A DNA stretch of 64,000 nt, taken from contig NZ_KI632511.1 of assembly GCF_000504285.1 (NCBI RefSeq), positions 1,919,372-1,983,371 on the forward strand, given 5' to 3'. Below the pieces are notes generated by a model, which saw only the letters and a list, made by a program, of their open reading frames with translations, did no database searches and was not told the origin of the DNA. Positions 7,760-16,295 of the stretch are shown piece by piece. How positions within the stretch are numbered: position 1 is the first letter of the stretch; every line of letters begins with the position of its first letter. This DNA is from Actinospica robiniae DSM 44927 (GTDB lineage: Bacteria; Actinomycetota; Actinomycetes; Streptomycetales; Catenulisporaceae). The position numbers were made by a program, and so were the translations under genes.

Positions 7760-10099
7760 CTACGGGATCTGGGCGAGGAGCGCGGAGTCGAGGACGAGAT
7801 CCGCGTTCCAGTAGATGGCGTTCTCGTTCGTCGTCCAGTTCGAGTCGTTGTCCAGGTAGCACTTGGCCGGCGCGGTGCAGGACAGCAACGGGTTGTCGTC
7901 GCTGTTCGGGCCGTCGGCCAGGTAGCCGTTCGGTACACCGGGATGACCCTCATTGCTCCAGGCCGTCGAGTAGATCGTCGTGATGCTGTCCGCGCCGTCC
8001 CCGGTGACGAAGCTGAGATGCAGCGGGTTGACCCCGAGGATGTAGTTCATGCCGGACTGCAGGGCTCCGGCGACGCGCACGTCGCTGCTCAGATTGAGGC
8101 CGCCCAGGACGATCGTGCCCGCTGCCAGCACATGCATCGTGTTGAGCACCACGCCGTTGCTGCCCCAGTAATAGTCGTTGTCCTCCAGGGTGTTGTGCCA
8201 CGGGCCCTGCTCCGAGCGTGCCAGCACGGCCTTACTCCATGCCTGGAAGTTGGTCGCGAACCAGGCTCTGGCCGTGGCGTCGGGGTGTGCTGCCCGCAGG
8301 TAGTCCAGGAAGGCGGTCTGGGCCATGTTGCCGACGCCGCCCGGGTCGTCTCTGGACCCGTCCCAGGCGCTCGCGAAATTCTGGTAGTTGTCAAGGAAAT
8401 ACGTGTTGTACTGCGCATCGCCGGTGGCCCGGTAGAGCGCTGCGGCGGCCCACAGGCGATCCGCCGAGTCATCGCTGACGGCGTACGGACCGGGAACCCC
8501 GCCGACACCGTCGGGGTTGGCGCTCAGGTAGTCCCAGCCGCGACGAGCCGCCGACAACAGGGTGGCGGCGTACGCGGGATCGAACTTCTTGAACGAGATG
8601 GAGGCCTCTGCGAGGGCCGCGGCGGCGCTGGCTGCGTCGTCGGTCGGCCGCACGTTGGTCTGCGAACCGTTGACGTCCTCGATGACACGCTGCGTGGTGT
8701 CCTTGTCGGGCGCCGCGGTGCTGGTGGGCTGGACCATGTGGTAGAAGCCGCCGCTGGCCTGGTCCTGCATCTTGAGGATGAAGTCGGTCTCCCACTTCAC
8801 CTCGTCGAGGATGTCGGGGACGCCGTTTCCACTCTCCGGTATGTTGAGCTGGCCGTCCTTGAACTCGTTGGGAACGAGCTGATAAGCCCACGTCAGGTCG
8901 GAGACGGCGACGGCGCCGGAGTTGACGTATTTCCCGTAGTCGCCGGCGTCGTACCAGCCCTGCGAGACGTCTCTGGGCGGGTTCACCCCGGAGGCGAAGG
9001 GGGCGTTCGCGTCCTGCGGATCTCCCACCCCGCGCGTGTACACGCCCGCGTGCGCGGCGTCCAAAGCGATTCCCTGGCGCTGGTAGTAGAAGTAGCGCGA
9101 GGCGTCGGTGACCAGCGGCTGGTAGACGTTGTCGCCGATCTGGAAGGGCAGCGAATCCGCTACACCAGGTGCCGCCACCGACAGGTAGTAGGTGCCCGGC
9201 CGCAGCAGCGAGGAGAAGTCGGCCCGGAAGATCCTTTCACCCGATTGCGAGTCGTAGTCGTCGGCCAGCTTCAGCTTGCCGTTGTACACGACGGCGTTAT
9301 CGGAGCTGCGTTTGACCTGGAAGGGTGTCCCGTCGACGGCGTCGAGTTCATCGGCGTAGCCAGTGACCAGAGCGTCCTTGGCCGCGAGGCTGCCATAGCC
9401 GAGCTGGTTGACCTTGATGAAGGGCGCGCTGTGCTGCGGATCCGGCGAGGTGAACTTGACGTCGTTCAGCCAGAATTCCTGGGCGTTGTTGTTGGCACTG
9501 CCGAAGTACAGCAGGTACGCCTGGTTGAGATCGAAGATGCTTCCGGCCGGAATGAGGTCCGCGAGGGGTATTCGCACGTGCTGCCAGGTCGAGGTGACCG
9601 TGACATAGTGGCTGCTCTGAACCGTGGGTGCGTTGTACTGGACGGGGCTGCGCCGGTTGTTGCGATCTCCCAAGCCGATCGTGAACGCTTCGCCGCCGAC
9701 GGCGCCCTTGACGTTGAACTCCAGTGCGCCGTTCGCGTAGTACGGGACCAGTGAGTAGGTTTCCCAGTTGTTGTCGGCCTGGGTCACCGACCACCAGCCA
9801 TAGCCGCTCGATCCGTCCGAGGTGACGTCGACTCGCAGGGAGGGCAGGCCGTTGTACGTCTGCGTGGTGTCGACGGGCAGCGCCGGATTGCCGTTGTAGG
9901 ACGCGGTTTCGATACTGAGCGGGGAGCCCGCGCCGGCCCACTCGTCATATCGCGTGCTGCTGAATACGGGCAGGTCCTTCAAGGGGTGGCTGCTAGGGGT
10001 GTCCGCCAGCGCCCTGGACCCGTTCATGACGAGTGCCGCGGAGAGAATCATCAGCGTCGCCGTGCTCGAGCGGAGGATTCTCTTGTACAGTCTGCGCAC
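7760..10099 (-). CDS. secreted GH9 endoglucanase with N-terminal binding and Ig-like domains
   Basis: The enzyme cleaves beta-1,4-glucan chains outside the cell by inversion. The GTG start at 10099 is fixed by AGGAGG 5 bp upstream; the frame is open to 10417, but the extra residues look random. The 779-aa protein has a signal peptide (to about residue 35), a beta-sandwich carbohydrate-binding-like region (about 40-210), a CelD-N type Ig domain from about 223 (FIKVNQLGYG), and a GH9 domain from about 330. The GH9 part has WYDAGDYGKYV (about 378-388), with the two catalytic-site Asp residues, and the acid Glu in TNENAIYWNADLV near 756. The usual His-containing motif after GVNPLHLSFVTG is not obvious. 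The gene is alone and ends at a hairpin. Confidence 0.9.
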   Translation of the reverse strand: MRRLYKRILRSSTATLMILSAALVMNGSRALADTPSSHPLKDLPVFSSTRYDEWAGAGSPLSIETASYNGNPALPVDTTQTYNGLPSLRVDVTSDGSSGYGWWSVTQADNNWETYSLVPYYANGALEFNVKGAVGGEAFTIGLGDRNNRRSPVQYNAPTVQSSHYVTVTSTWQHVRIPLADLIPAGSIFDLNQAYLLYFGSANNNAQEFWLNDVKFTSPDPQHSAPFIKVNQLGYGSLAAKDALVTGYADELDAVDGTPFQVKRSSDNAVVYNGKLKLADDYDSQSGERIFRADFSSLLRPGTYYLSVAAPGVADSLPFQIGDNVYQPLVTDASRYFYYQRQGIALDAAHAGVYTRGVGDPQDANAPFASGVNPPRDVSQGWYDAGDYGKYVNSGAVAVSDLTWAYQLVPNEFKDGQLNIPESGNGVPDILDEVKWETDFILKMQDQASGGFYHMVQPTSTAAPDKDTTQRVIEDVNGSQTNVRPTDDAASAAAALAEASISFKKFDPAYAATLLSAARRGWDYLSANPDGVGGVPGPYAVSDDSADRLWAAAALYRATGDAQYNTYFLDNYQNFASAWDGSRDDPGGVGNMAQTAFLDYLRAAHPDATARAWFATNFQAWSKAVLARSEQGPWHNTLEDNDYYWGSNGVVLNTMHVLAAGTIVLGGLNLSSDVRVAGALQSGMNYILGVNPLHLSFVTGDGADSITTIYSTAWSNEGHPGVPNGYLADGPNSDDNPLLSCTAPAKCYLDNDSNWTTNENAIYWNADLVLDSALLAQIP

Positions 10100-10404
10100 C
10101 TGGCCTCCTGTTCGATTGTTTCGCGCTCGTGCCTGCTGGTTCGTGTTCGTCCGTCGGGTCGGATCGGAAAGGGGTACGGCCCGAACCGACTTTCCGTACA
10201 GGATCGCCGGGCCCCCCACCGAGGACAACAGCGGTGAACACGGATCGGCAAGCGTCACTGGCCAGCGGCGCGGCAGGCCTGAAAACTGGTGAAAACACCC
10301 GTACCCGGCGACCCAGTCGCAGGGTACGAATGTCACCGTCGCGCATGATCCACGTTGAGTACAATCGACATCGAAGTCTGGTCGATCGAACAACGGGGGT
10401 TGCG

Positions 10405-10554
10405 ATGGGGTCGACAAGCACAGGCAGGTTGCGGGTTCCCGCGGCGAACCTGCATTTCGAGCTTCGCGGCAGCGGGCCGATACTGCTGCCGGTCCACGGC
10501 TCGATCGCCGACAGCGGCATCTTCGGGCCGTTGGCCGGTCTGCCGGCAGATTGA
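10405..10554 (+). pseudogene. alpha/beta hydrolase N-terminal remnant
   Basis: The 49-residue frame reads like the first strand pair of an alpha/beta hydrolase. It has VPAANLHFELRGSGP followed by LLPVHGSIADSGIFGPLA, where LLLVHG is the usual oxyanion-hole segment. It stops after FGPLAGLPAD, long before the nucleophile elbow. No continuation was found downstream, because the ROK gene end starts at 10567. It is probably a decayed remnant. The stretch 10100-10404 holds the endoglucanase promoter region and no other gene that can be supported. Confidence 0.4.
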
Positions 10555-10566
10555 ATGGAACGGCGG

Positions 10567-11493
10567 CTACGCGTCCGCGAGCAGTTGGAAGCCGGCTCTG
10601 GCGGCGCCGATCAGGCCGGCTGAGGTGCCCAGGGCCGACTGGTGCACCTTGATCCGGCGCACGAACTCGAGGGCCGTGCGCGCCGCCAGACAGCGGCGCA
10701 ACGGCCCGAGCAGGATCTCACCGGCCTGAGACACACCTCCCCCGACCACCACGTCATCGAGGTCGCACAACGCGGCTGCGGCCGCGATGCCCAGCGAAAG
10801 AGCCTCGGCCGCCTGCCCGAACGCGGCGAGCGCGAGCGGCCGGCCGCTTCGCGCTTCGACGGCCAGCTGCCGGGCCTCGTGCCCAGGCCAACCCATCCCC
10901 CGCGCCCAGCGCACCATGGAGGGCCCGCTGGCCAGCATCTCGACACAACCGCGGGCGCCGCACGGGCACAGCTGCCCGAGCGGGTCGGCGCACATGTGCC
11001 CGAGGTGGCCTGCGTTTCCGGTCGGTCCGGCGAACGGGCGTCCGTCGAAGACGAAGCCGCCGCCGACACCGGTGGAGACGACCACGCCGAGCATCGCGCC
11101 GCTGCCGGTCGCGGCCCCGCGCCACTGCTCTCCCACGGCCGCCGCCAGCGCGTCGCCGAGCAGGACGGAGGGCATCGATCCGGTGACTTCGCCGACCTGC
11201 TCGAGCACCGGGTAGGAACGCCAGGCCGGGATGTTGACCGGGCTGATGGTTCCCTGGCGCGGGTCGAGCGGGCCGGCACTGGCGACCGCGGCCACGACAG
11301 GCCTGTCGGCACCGGCCAGGAGGGGGCGGATCAGGCCGATCAGAGCGTCGCCGGCCTGTTCGGCGACGGTGGTCTTCGGGGTGGGGACCTCGTTTCGGCG
11401 CAGCACCTGCCCCTCGGAATCGACAAGCGCGGCGGCCAGTTTCGTGCCGCCGATGTCCACGGCCAGCGCCGCACCACCCGATCGCACCGACAC
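10567..11493 (-). CDS. ROK-family sugar kinase
   Basis: This cytoplasmic kinase phosphorylates a hexose (glucose, mannose or similar) with ATP. The sequence shows the phosphate-1 motif AVDIGGTKLAAALVD near the start, STGVGGGFVFDG in the centre, and the zinc site H...CPCGARGCVEMLASG. It lacks the N-terminal winged helix of ROK repressors, so it is an enzyme and not a regulator. The GTG start at 11493 has GAGGGG ahead. The frame is open to 11718, but the extra part has no family resemblance. It is divergent from the GH92 mannosidase at 12167, with three copies of one operator between them. This suggests it handles the monosaccharide that the hydrolase releases, perhaps mannose. Confidence 0.88.
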   Translation of the reverse strand: MSVRSGGAALAVDIGGTKLAAALVDSEGQVLRRNEVPTPKTTVAEQAGDALIGLIRPLLAGADRPVVAAVASAGPLDPRQGTISPVNIPAWRSYPVLEQVGEVTGSMPSVLLGDALAAAVGEQWRGAATGSGAMLGVVVSTGVGGGFVFDGRPFAGPTGNAGHLGHMCADPLGQLCPCGARGCVEMLASGPSMVRWARGMGWPGHEARQLAVEARSGRPLALAAFGQAAEALSLGIAAAAALCDLDDVVVGGGVSQAGEILLGPLRRCLAARTALEFVRRIKVHQSALGTSAGLIGAARAGFQLLADA

Positions 11494-11681
11494 CCCTGCC
11501 CCTCGCTTATCGATGGCGCGATCCGCCGACGAGCCCCGGGCGGGAGTAAGGGCACTGCAGCACCGACGAGACAGCCCGTCGTCCTTCCTCACCCGCCATC
11601 GCGCGCTCTCCTGCTCTGACCGCGTCCGGCCGCGGGTGCGGCGCAGCTCCTCACACGAACGGATGTGCGTGATCATGACTA

Positions 11682-11695
11682 TGACAACGTTGTCA
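11682..11695. promoter_or_regulatory. palindromic operator 1, ROK side
   Basis: TGACAACGTTGTCA is a perfect 14-bp palindrome with the central CG of LacI-family sites. It lies 189 bp upstream of the ROK start, and the same sequence recurs at 11911 and 12098. Confidence 0.75.
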
Positions 11696-11910
11696 CTCGG
11701 ACGCTCAAAATCTGACACAGCGTGGAGCCGCTGTCAAGCCTTCCCCGGCTGCGCCATGGCGCCTCAGGTGCGCCGTGTCGTGACCCTGATGCGCTCGCCG
11801 CCTTTTCGGCGAGAGATCGAGGTCTGATCTTGAAGAAACTTCCGCAAGTTTCGCCGCGGTACTTGACGCTGCGTCAGATCGGTATTTTCATCTCTCTCAG
11901 CTTCACCGTA

Positions 11911-11924
11911 TGACAACGTTGTCT
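11911..11924. promoter_or_regulatory. palindromic operator 2, middle copy
   Basis: TGACAACGTTGTCT differs in the last base from the copies at 11682 and 12098. It lies in the middle of the 673-bp divergent region between the ROK kinase and the GH92 gene, where no gene can be supported. Confidence 0.7.
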
Positions 11925-12097
11925 GATCGGCTGCACAGCGATCTCTTCGTGATCGACCCGCAGGGCCGCGGCGCCTCGGCGCCATCGGTGCCCCCGCGTC
12001 ACCGCGTCACCGCAACTCCCACCTGTTCTTCCTTCCGGTGCGCCCCGGGCGGAAGACGGACGGCCGCCGGAGAGCCGGCCGAACCGCGGAGCGGCGA

Positions 12098-12111
12098 TGA
12101 CAACGTTGTCA
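12098..12111. promoter_or_regulatory. palindromic operator 3, GH92 side
   Basis: TGACAACGTTGTCA is a perfect palindrome, 56 bp before the GH92 start at 12167. This is a good place for repression of that gene. It is the third copy in the divergent region. Confidence 0.75.
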
Positions 12112-12166
12112 TACGGCTCGGCCTCACGCTTCACCCGATCCCACCACCGAACGGAATGGAAACTCG

Positions 12167-15100
12167 ATGAGATCAGTTCCCTGGGGCCTTGTGCCCCGCC
12201 GCCTACGCGCGGGCAAGACCTTGCGGGTCACCGTGGTCGCCGCGCTGGTCAGCGCGGCGGCGTGCCTGCCCGCGCTCACGCCCTCGGCGCAGGCCGCCGC
12301 CCTCGTGTCGAATCCGGCATCGCTGGTTAACCCGTTCATCGGCACCACCAACGGCGGCAACGACTTCCCCGGCGCCGACGCGCCGTTCGGCATGGTCCAG
12401 TGGTCCCCGGACACCACGTCCTCGCCCGCCGGCGGCGGCTACTCGTACAACGATTCCTCGATCACCGGGTTCAGCCTCACCCATATCTCAGGACCCGGAT
12501 GCGGTGCGGGCGGGGACATCCCGATCCTGCCCACCACCGGCGCGATCAACGGCTCGGCGACCGACGCGTTCTCCCACAGCAACGAGTCGGCCAGCGCGGG
12601 CCTGTACTCGGTGACGCTCGGCAACGGGGTCGGGGTGAAGCTGACGGCCACGCCGCGCACCGGCCTGGGCCAGTTCACCTTCCCGTCCACGACGCAGGCG
12701 AACCTGCTGTTCAAGATGAACTCGAGTCAGAACGGCACGTCCAACCAGCACTTCACCGTCGTCTCGAACACCGAGGTGACCGGCCAGGTCACCGACGGGC
12801 ACTTCTGCGGCGCCGGCAACACCTACACCGTGTACTTCGACATGAAGTTCAACACCCCGTTCAGCTCCTCCGGGACCTTCTCCGGCGGCGACTACCTCAC
12901 GTTCAACACCACGAGCACCGCGACGGTGTTGGCCAAGGTCGGCCTGTCCTACGTGTCGGTCGCCAACGCGACGGGCAACCTGACGGCCGAGGACTCGGGG
13001 TTCAACTTCGCCACGACGCAGGCTGCCGCGCAGTCCTCCTGGAACTCGACGCTCGGCAAGATCCAGATAGCCGGTGGCACCGCGGCGCAGCAAACGGTCT
13101 TCTACAGCGCGCTGTACCACGCGTTGCTGCACCCGAACATCATCAGCGACACCAACGGCCAGTACTTCGGCTTCGACGGCAAGACCCACACTGTCGACTC
13201 CGGGCACAGCGCCGCATACGCGAACTACTCCGGTTGGGACATCTACCGCTCACAAGCGCAGCTCGAAGCGCTGGTAGCGCCGTCCGTCGCGTCCGACACG
13301 GCGCAGTCGATGATCGACGACTACTCCCAGACCGGTCAATTCCCCAAGTGGTCGGAGGACAACGGGGAGAGCTACGTGATGGTCGGCGACCCGGCCGACG
13401 AGATCCTGGCCGACTACTACGCCTTCGGCGCCCGCAGCTTCGACACGGCCACCGCCCTGACCGACATGGTCGCCGAGGCTAAGAACACGAACAACAACCG
13501 GCCCGGCCTGAACTACATCACCGGCAGCCCCGGATATCTGCCCTCTGACGGAAGCTACGGCTGCTGCAACTTCTACGGCCCTTCCTCCACGCAGCTCGAG
13601 TACGACAGCGCCGACTACGCGATCGCGTCCTTCGCCCAGCAGCTGGGCAACACGGCCGACTACACGACCTTCGCCACCCGGGCGCAGAACTGGCAGAGCA
13701 TCTTCAACCCGGCGTCCGGCTTCATGCAGCCGAAGCTGCTCAACGGCTCCTGGAGCCCCGTGTTCGACGCGACCAGCGGCACCGACTTCGTCGAAGGCAC
13801 CTCGTGGCAGTACACCGGCATGGTCCCGTTCAACATCGCCGGCCTCGCCCAGGCCGACGGCGGTAACGCGCACTACAACAGCAGCTACCTGAACCAGGTG
13901 CTCGCCGGCTTCGGCGGCGCCAACGGTTCCCAGGCGGACCTGGGCAACGAGCCGAGCCTGGAGCTGCCCTGGGAGTACGACTACACCGGCGAGCCGTACC
14001 AGACCCAGCACGTGGTGCGCGAGGTCCAGGACCAGATCTGGACGAACACGCCCGGCGGCCTGGCCGGCAACGACGACCTCGGCGAGATGAGCTCGTGGTT
14101 CGTCTGGTCCGCACTCGGCATGTACCCGGAGACCCCGGGCACCTCGGCGCTGGCCCTGGGCAGCTCGCTCTTCACCCAGTCCGTCGTCACCCTGCCCAGC
14201 GGCAACACCCTGACGATCAACGGCACGAACGCCGCCGACAACGCCCCGTACGTGCAGTCCGCGACCTGGAACGGCGCCGCGTGGAACAACGCTTACGCGC
14301 CCACCTCCGCGATCACCGCCGGCGGAACCTTCACGGACGTCCTCGGTACGAGCGCGAACACCGGGTGGGCCGCCGCCGCCAACGAGGCCCCGCCGTCCGA
14401 CAGCACCGGCTCGCGGATCGCGGTCACCTCCACCAGCCCGGCGTCCGGACTGGTCATCGCCCCGGGGGCGACCGGCACCGGCGCCGTGGACGCGACCAAC
14501 CTCACCGGCTCCGCGATCACGGTCACCTGGACCGCCAGCGCCCCGAGCGGCGTCGCGATCAGCCCGACCAGCGGTTCGTTCAGCGTGCCGGCCGACTCCG
14601 CCGGCAGCCAGTCGGTCACCGTCACCGCCGGGCAGACCGAAGGCAGCTATCCGATCACCTTCACCCTCGCCTCCGGCGGCACCAGCCTGCCCGCGGCGAG
14701 CTTGAACGTGGCCGTGGCCAAGGCCGGCGAGCTCCCGCCGTACTACACCAACGCCGGCATCTCCGCCGACACGAACCAGAGCGCGGCGAACTACGACGGC
14801 GCCGGCTACAGCTACTCGGCGACGGCGCTCGGCAACGCCGGCCTGAAGCCGGGCGGCACCGTCACCTCCGACGGCGTGAGCTACACCTGGCCCTCCGCGG
14901 CCGCGGGTCAGCTCGACAACATCGAGGCCTCCGGCCAGAAGATCGCCGAACCGGACATCTCCGGCGCGACCAAGATCGGCCTACTGGGCAGCGCGACCAA
15001 CGCGGGCAGTGGCGGCTCCACCGGAACCCTCACGGTGACTTACACCGACGGCACCACGCAGCAGATCTCGGTGGACTTCGGCGACTGGACGCTGGGCGCC

Positions 15101-15715
15101 GGCGCGTACACGGCACCGTCCTCGGACCAGACCGTCGCCACCACGACCTACCGCAACGCCGGTGGCTCCTCCCAGACGGTCAACACCTATGTGTTCGCCA
15201 CGGACGCCGCTCTCACCAGCGGCAAGACCGGCGGCAGCGTCACGCTGCCGACCGCCGGCGGCGGTGACTTCCACGTGTTCGCCATCGGGTTCGCCGGCGG
15301 CTCCGGAAGCACGCCGCCGCCGACCGGGTCGACCGGCCCGATCGTCTCGGGCGTCTCGAGCAGCCTGTGCGTGGACGATAACGGCGGATCGACGACCAAC
15401 GGCAGCCACGTCCAGATCTGGACCTGCAACGGCACCGCCGCCCAGCAGTGGACGGTGGAGTCGAACGGAACCCTCCAGGTGCTCGGCGGCTGTCTCGACG
15501 CCAGCAACTCCGGCACCACCAACGGCACCGTGGTCCAGTACTGGACCTGCAACGGCACCGGCGCCCAGCAGTGGACCGAGGGAGCCAACGGCTCCCTCAT
15601 CAACACGAACTCAGGGCTCTGCCTTGATGACCCGGGCTCCAGCACCACGGCCGGCACGCAACTCCAGCTGTACACCTGCAACGGCACCAATGCGCAGAAC
15701 TGGACCCTGCCGTAA
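12167..15715 (+). CDS. secreted GH92 alpha-mannosidase with ricin-type lectin (CBM13) tail
   Basis: This is an exo-acting, calcium-dependent alpha-mannosidase, most often alpha-1,2, acting outside the cell on fungal mannan or N-glycans. A signal peptide covers residues 1 to about 43 (cleavage near AQA). The GH92 domain starts at VNPFIGT and NGGNDFPGADAPFGM. It contains DLGNEPSLELPWEYDYTGEP (about residue 590), with the catalytic Glu, and GNDDLGEMSSWFVWSALGMY (about 632), with the base Asp. After it come a NEW3-like beta domain (about 755-860), a second beta-sandwich (870-1045) and a ricin B domain (1058-1182) with three QQW/QNW repeats and paired CNGT cysteines. The total of 1182 aa is longer than a bare GH92 because of these extras. 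It is divergent from the ROK kinase and shares its operators. Confidence 0.93.
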   Translation: MRSVPWGLVPRRLRAGKTLRVTVVAALVSAAACLPALTPSAQAAALVSNPASLVNPFIGTTNGGNDFPGADAPFGMVQWSPDTTSSPAGGGYSYNDSSITGFSLTHISGPGCGAGGDIPILPTTGAINGSATDAFSHSNESASAGLYSVTLGNGVGVKLTATPRTGLGQFTFPSTTQANLLFKMNSSQNGTSNQHFTVVSNTEVTGQVTDGHFCGAGNTYTVYFDMKFNTPFSSSGTFSGGDYLTFNTTSTATVLAKVGLSYVSVANATGNLTAEDSGFNFATTQAAAQSSWNSTLGKIQIAGGTAAQQTVFYSALYHALLHPNIISDTNGQYFGFDGKTHTVDSGHSAAYANYSGWDIYRSQAQLEALVAPSVASDTAQSMIDDYSQTGQFPKWSEDNGESYVMVGDPADEILADYYAFGARSFDTATALTDMVAEAKNTNNNRPGLNYITGSPGYLPSDGSYGCCNFYGPSSTQLEYDSADYAIASFAQQLGNTADYTTFATRAQNWQSIFNPASGFMQPKLLNGSWSPVFDATSGTDFVEGTSWQYTGMVPFNIAGLAQADGGNAHYNSSYLNQVLAGFGGANGSQADLGNEPSLELPWEYDYTGEPYQTQHVVREVQDQIWTNTPGGLAGNDDLGEMSSWFVWSALGMYPETPGTSALALGSSLFTQSVVTLPSGNTLTINGTNAADNAPYVQSATWNGAAWNNAYAPTSAITAGGTFTDVLGTSANTGWAAAANEAPPSDSTGSRIAVTSTSPASGLVIAPGATGTGAVDATNLTGSAITVTWTASAPSGVAISPTSGSFSVPADSAGSQSVTVTAGQTEGSYPITFTLASGGTSLPAASLNVAVAKAGELPPYYTNAGISADTNQSAANYDGAGYSYSATALGNAGLKPGGTVTSDGVSYTWPSAAAGQLDNIEASGQKIAEPDISGATKIGLLGSATNAGSGGSTGTLTVTYTDGTTQQISVDFGDWTLGAGAYTAPSSDQTVATTTYRNAGGSSQTVNTYVFATDAALTSGKTGGSVTLPTAGGGDFHVFAIGFAGGSGSTPPPTGSTGPIVSGVSSSLCVDDNGGSTTNGSHVQIWTCNGTAAQQWTVESNGTLQVLGGCLDASNSGTTNGTVVQYWTCNGTGAQQWTEGANGSLINTNSGLCLDDPGSSTTAGTQLQLYTCNGTNAQNWTLP

Positions 15716-15753
15716 CGGTAGGTCCGCGTCCGACGAGTGGTCGGCAGCGGTGA

Positions 15754-15787
15754 CTCCGGCCCCGGTGCACAAGCACCGGGGCCGGAG
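15754..15787 (+). terminator. strong hairpin after GH92 gene
   Basis: A perfect 15-bp GC-rich stem (CTCCGGCCCCGGTGC with its complement) closes the four-base loop ACAA, 39 bp after the mannosidase stop. There is no T run, as is common in high-GC bacteria. It may also serve the minus-strand gene ending at 15864. Confidence 0.8.
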
Positions 15788-15863
15788 CCTTGAACGCACA
15801 GTTGCCGACCGCTTGTCAGTTGCTTGTCAGCAGATACCGCACTGTGGACACGTTCGAGCTCGC

Positions 15864-16148
15864 TCAGCCGAAGTGCCAGCTGGCGGAGTGGTGCGAGGCT
15901 GCCGCGATGATGACGACGAACAGCACGATGTCGACGATGCCGAGGATCACGGCAGCCAGCGCCATCCCGCGGTGCCCGGCGCCGTGGTTGGCGTTGCGCA
16001 GTCCGACGCCGCCGAAAATGAGGGCGAGCGGACCGAGGATGAAGTCGAACAGGAACACCCCGATGATGCCGCACACGAGTCCCGCCACGGCCAGGCCGTT
16101 GCCTCCGGTACGGGTGACGGGCGCATTCCCGGTGTAGGGCGAAGCCAT
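15864..16148 (-). CDS. small DUF4190-type membrane protein
   Basis: The 94-residue protein has two hydrophobic stretches (about 20-44 and 61-82) joined by a short GLRNANHGAGHRG loop, the layout of DUF4190 proteins (GLAVAGLVCGIIGVFLF, then RGMALAAVILGIVDIVLFVV). The function of the family is not known. The start at 16148 is chosen because GGAGG stands 7 bp ahead; the frame extends to 16262 without family features. The C-terminal HHSASWHFG is His-rich. It lies downstream of the glycosyltransferase gene but is separated from it by 147 bp. Confidence 0.75.
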   Translation of the reverse strand: MASPYTGNAPVTRTGGNGLAVAGLVCGIIGVFLFDFILGPLALIFGGVGLRNANHGAGHRGMALAAVILGIVDIVLFVVIIAAASHHSASWHFG

Positions 16149-16295
16149 CGTCGTTCCTCCGTTTCTCCGGACGGTTGCAGGAGGAACGAGTGCCCGACGC
16201 TCACGGATCCATGCGTGCCCTGCGACCTCGGTACCGTCCGTCGCGGCTGCTGGACCGCTCATGTTCCGAGCCTTCGGCGCGGGCCTGACCCCCGA

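Noticed and set aside
10100-10417. long N-terminal extension of the GH9 gene to 10417
   Set aside because: Residues before the GTG at 10099 look random, and AGGAGG fits the shorter start.
11494-11718. N-terminal extension of the ROK gene to 11718
   Set aside because: The added part would include operator DNA and has no family features; the GTG at 11493 has a good ribosome site.
12488-13207. 239-residue minus-strand frame under the GH92 gene
   Set aside because: The GH92 domain on the plus strand explains these bases with catalytic motifs in frame; this is a shadow.
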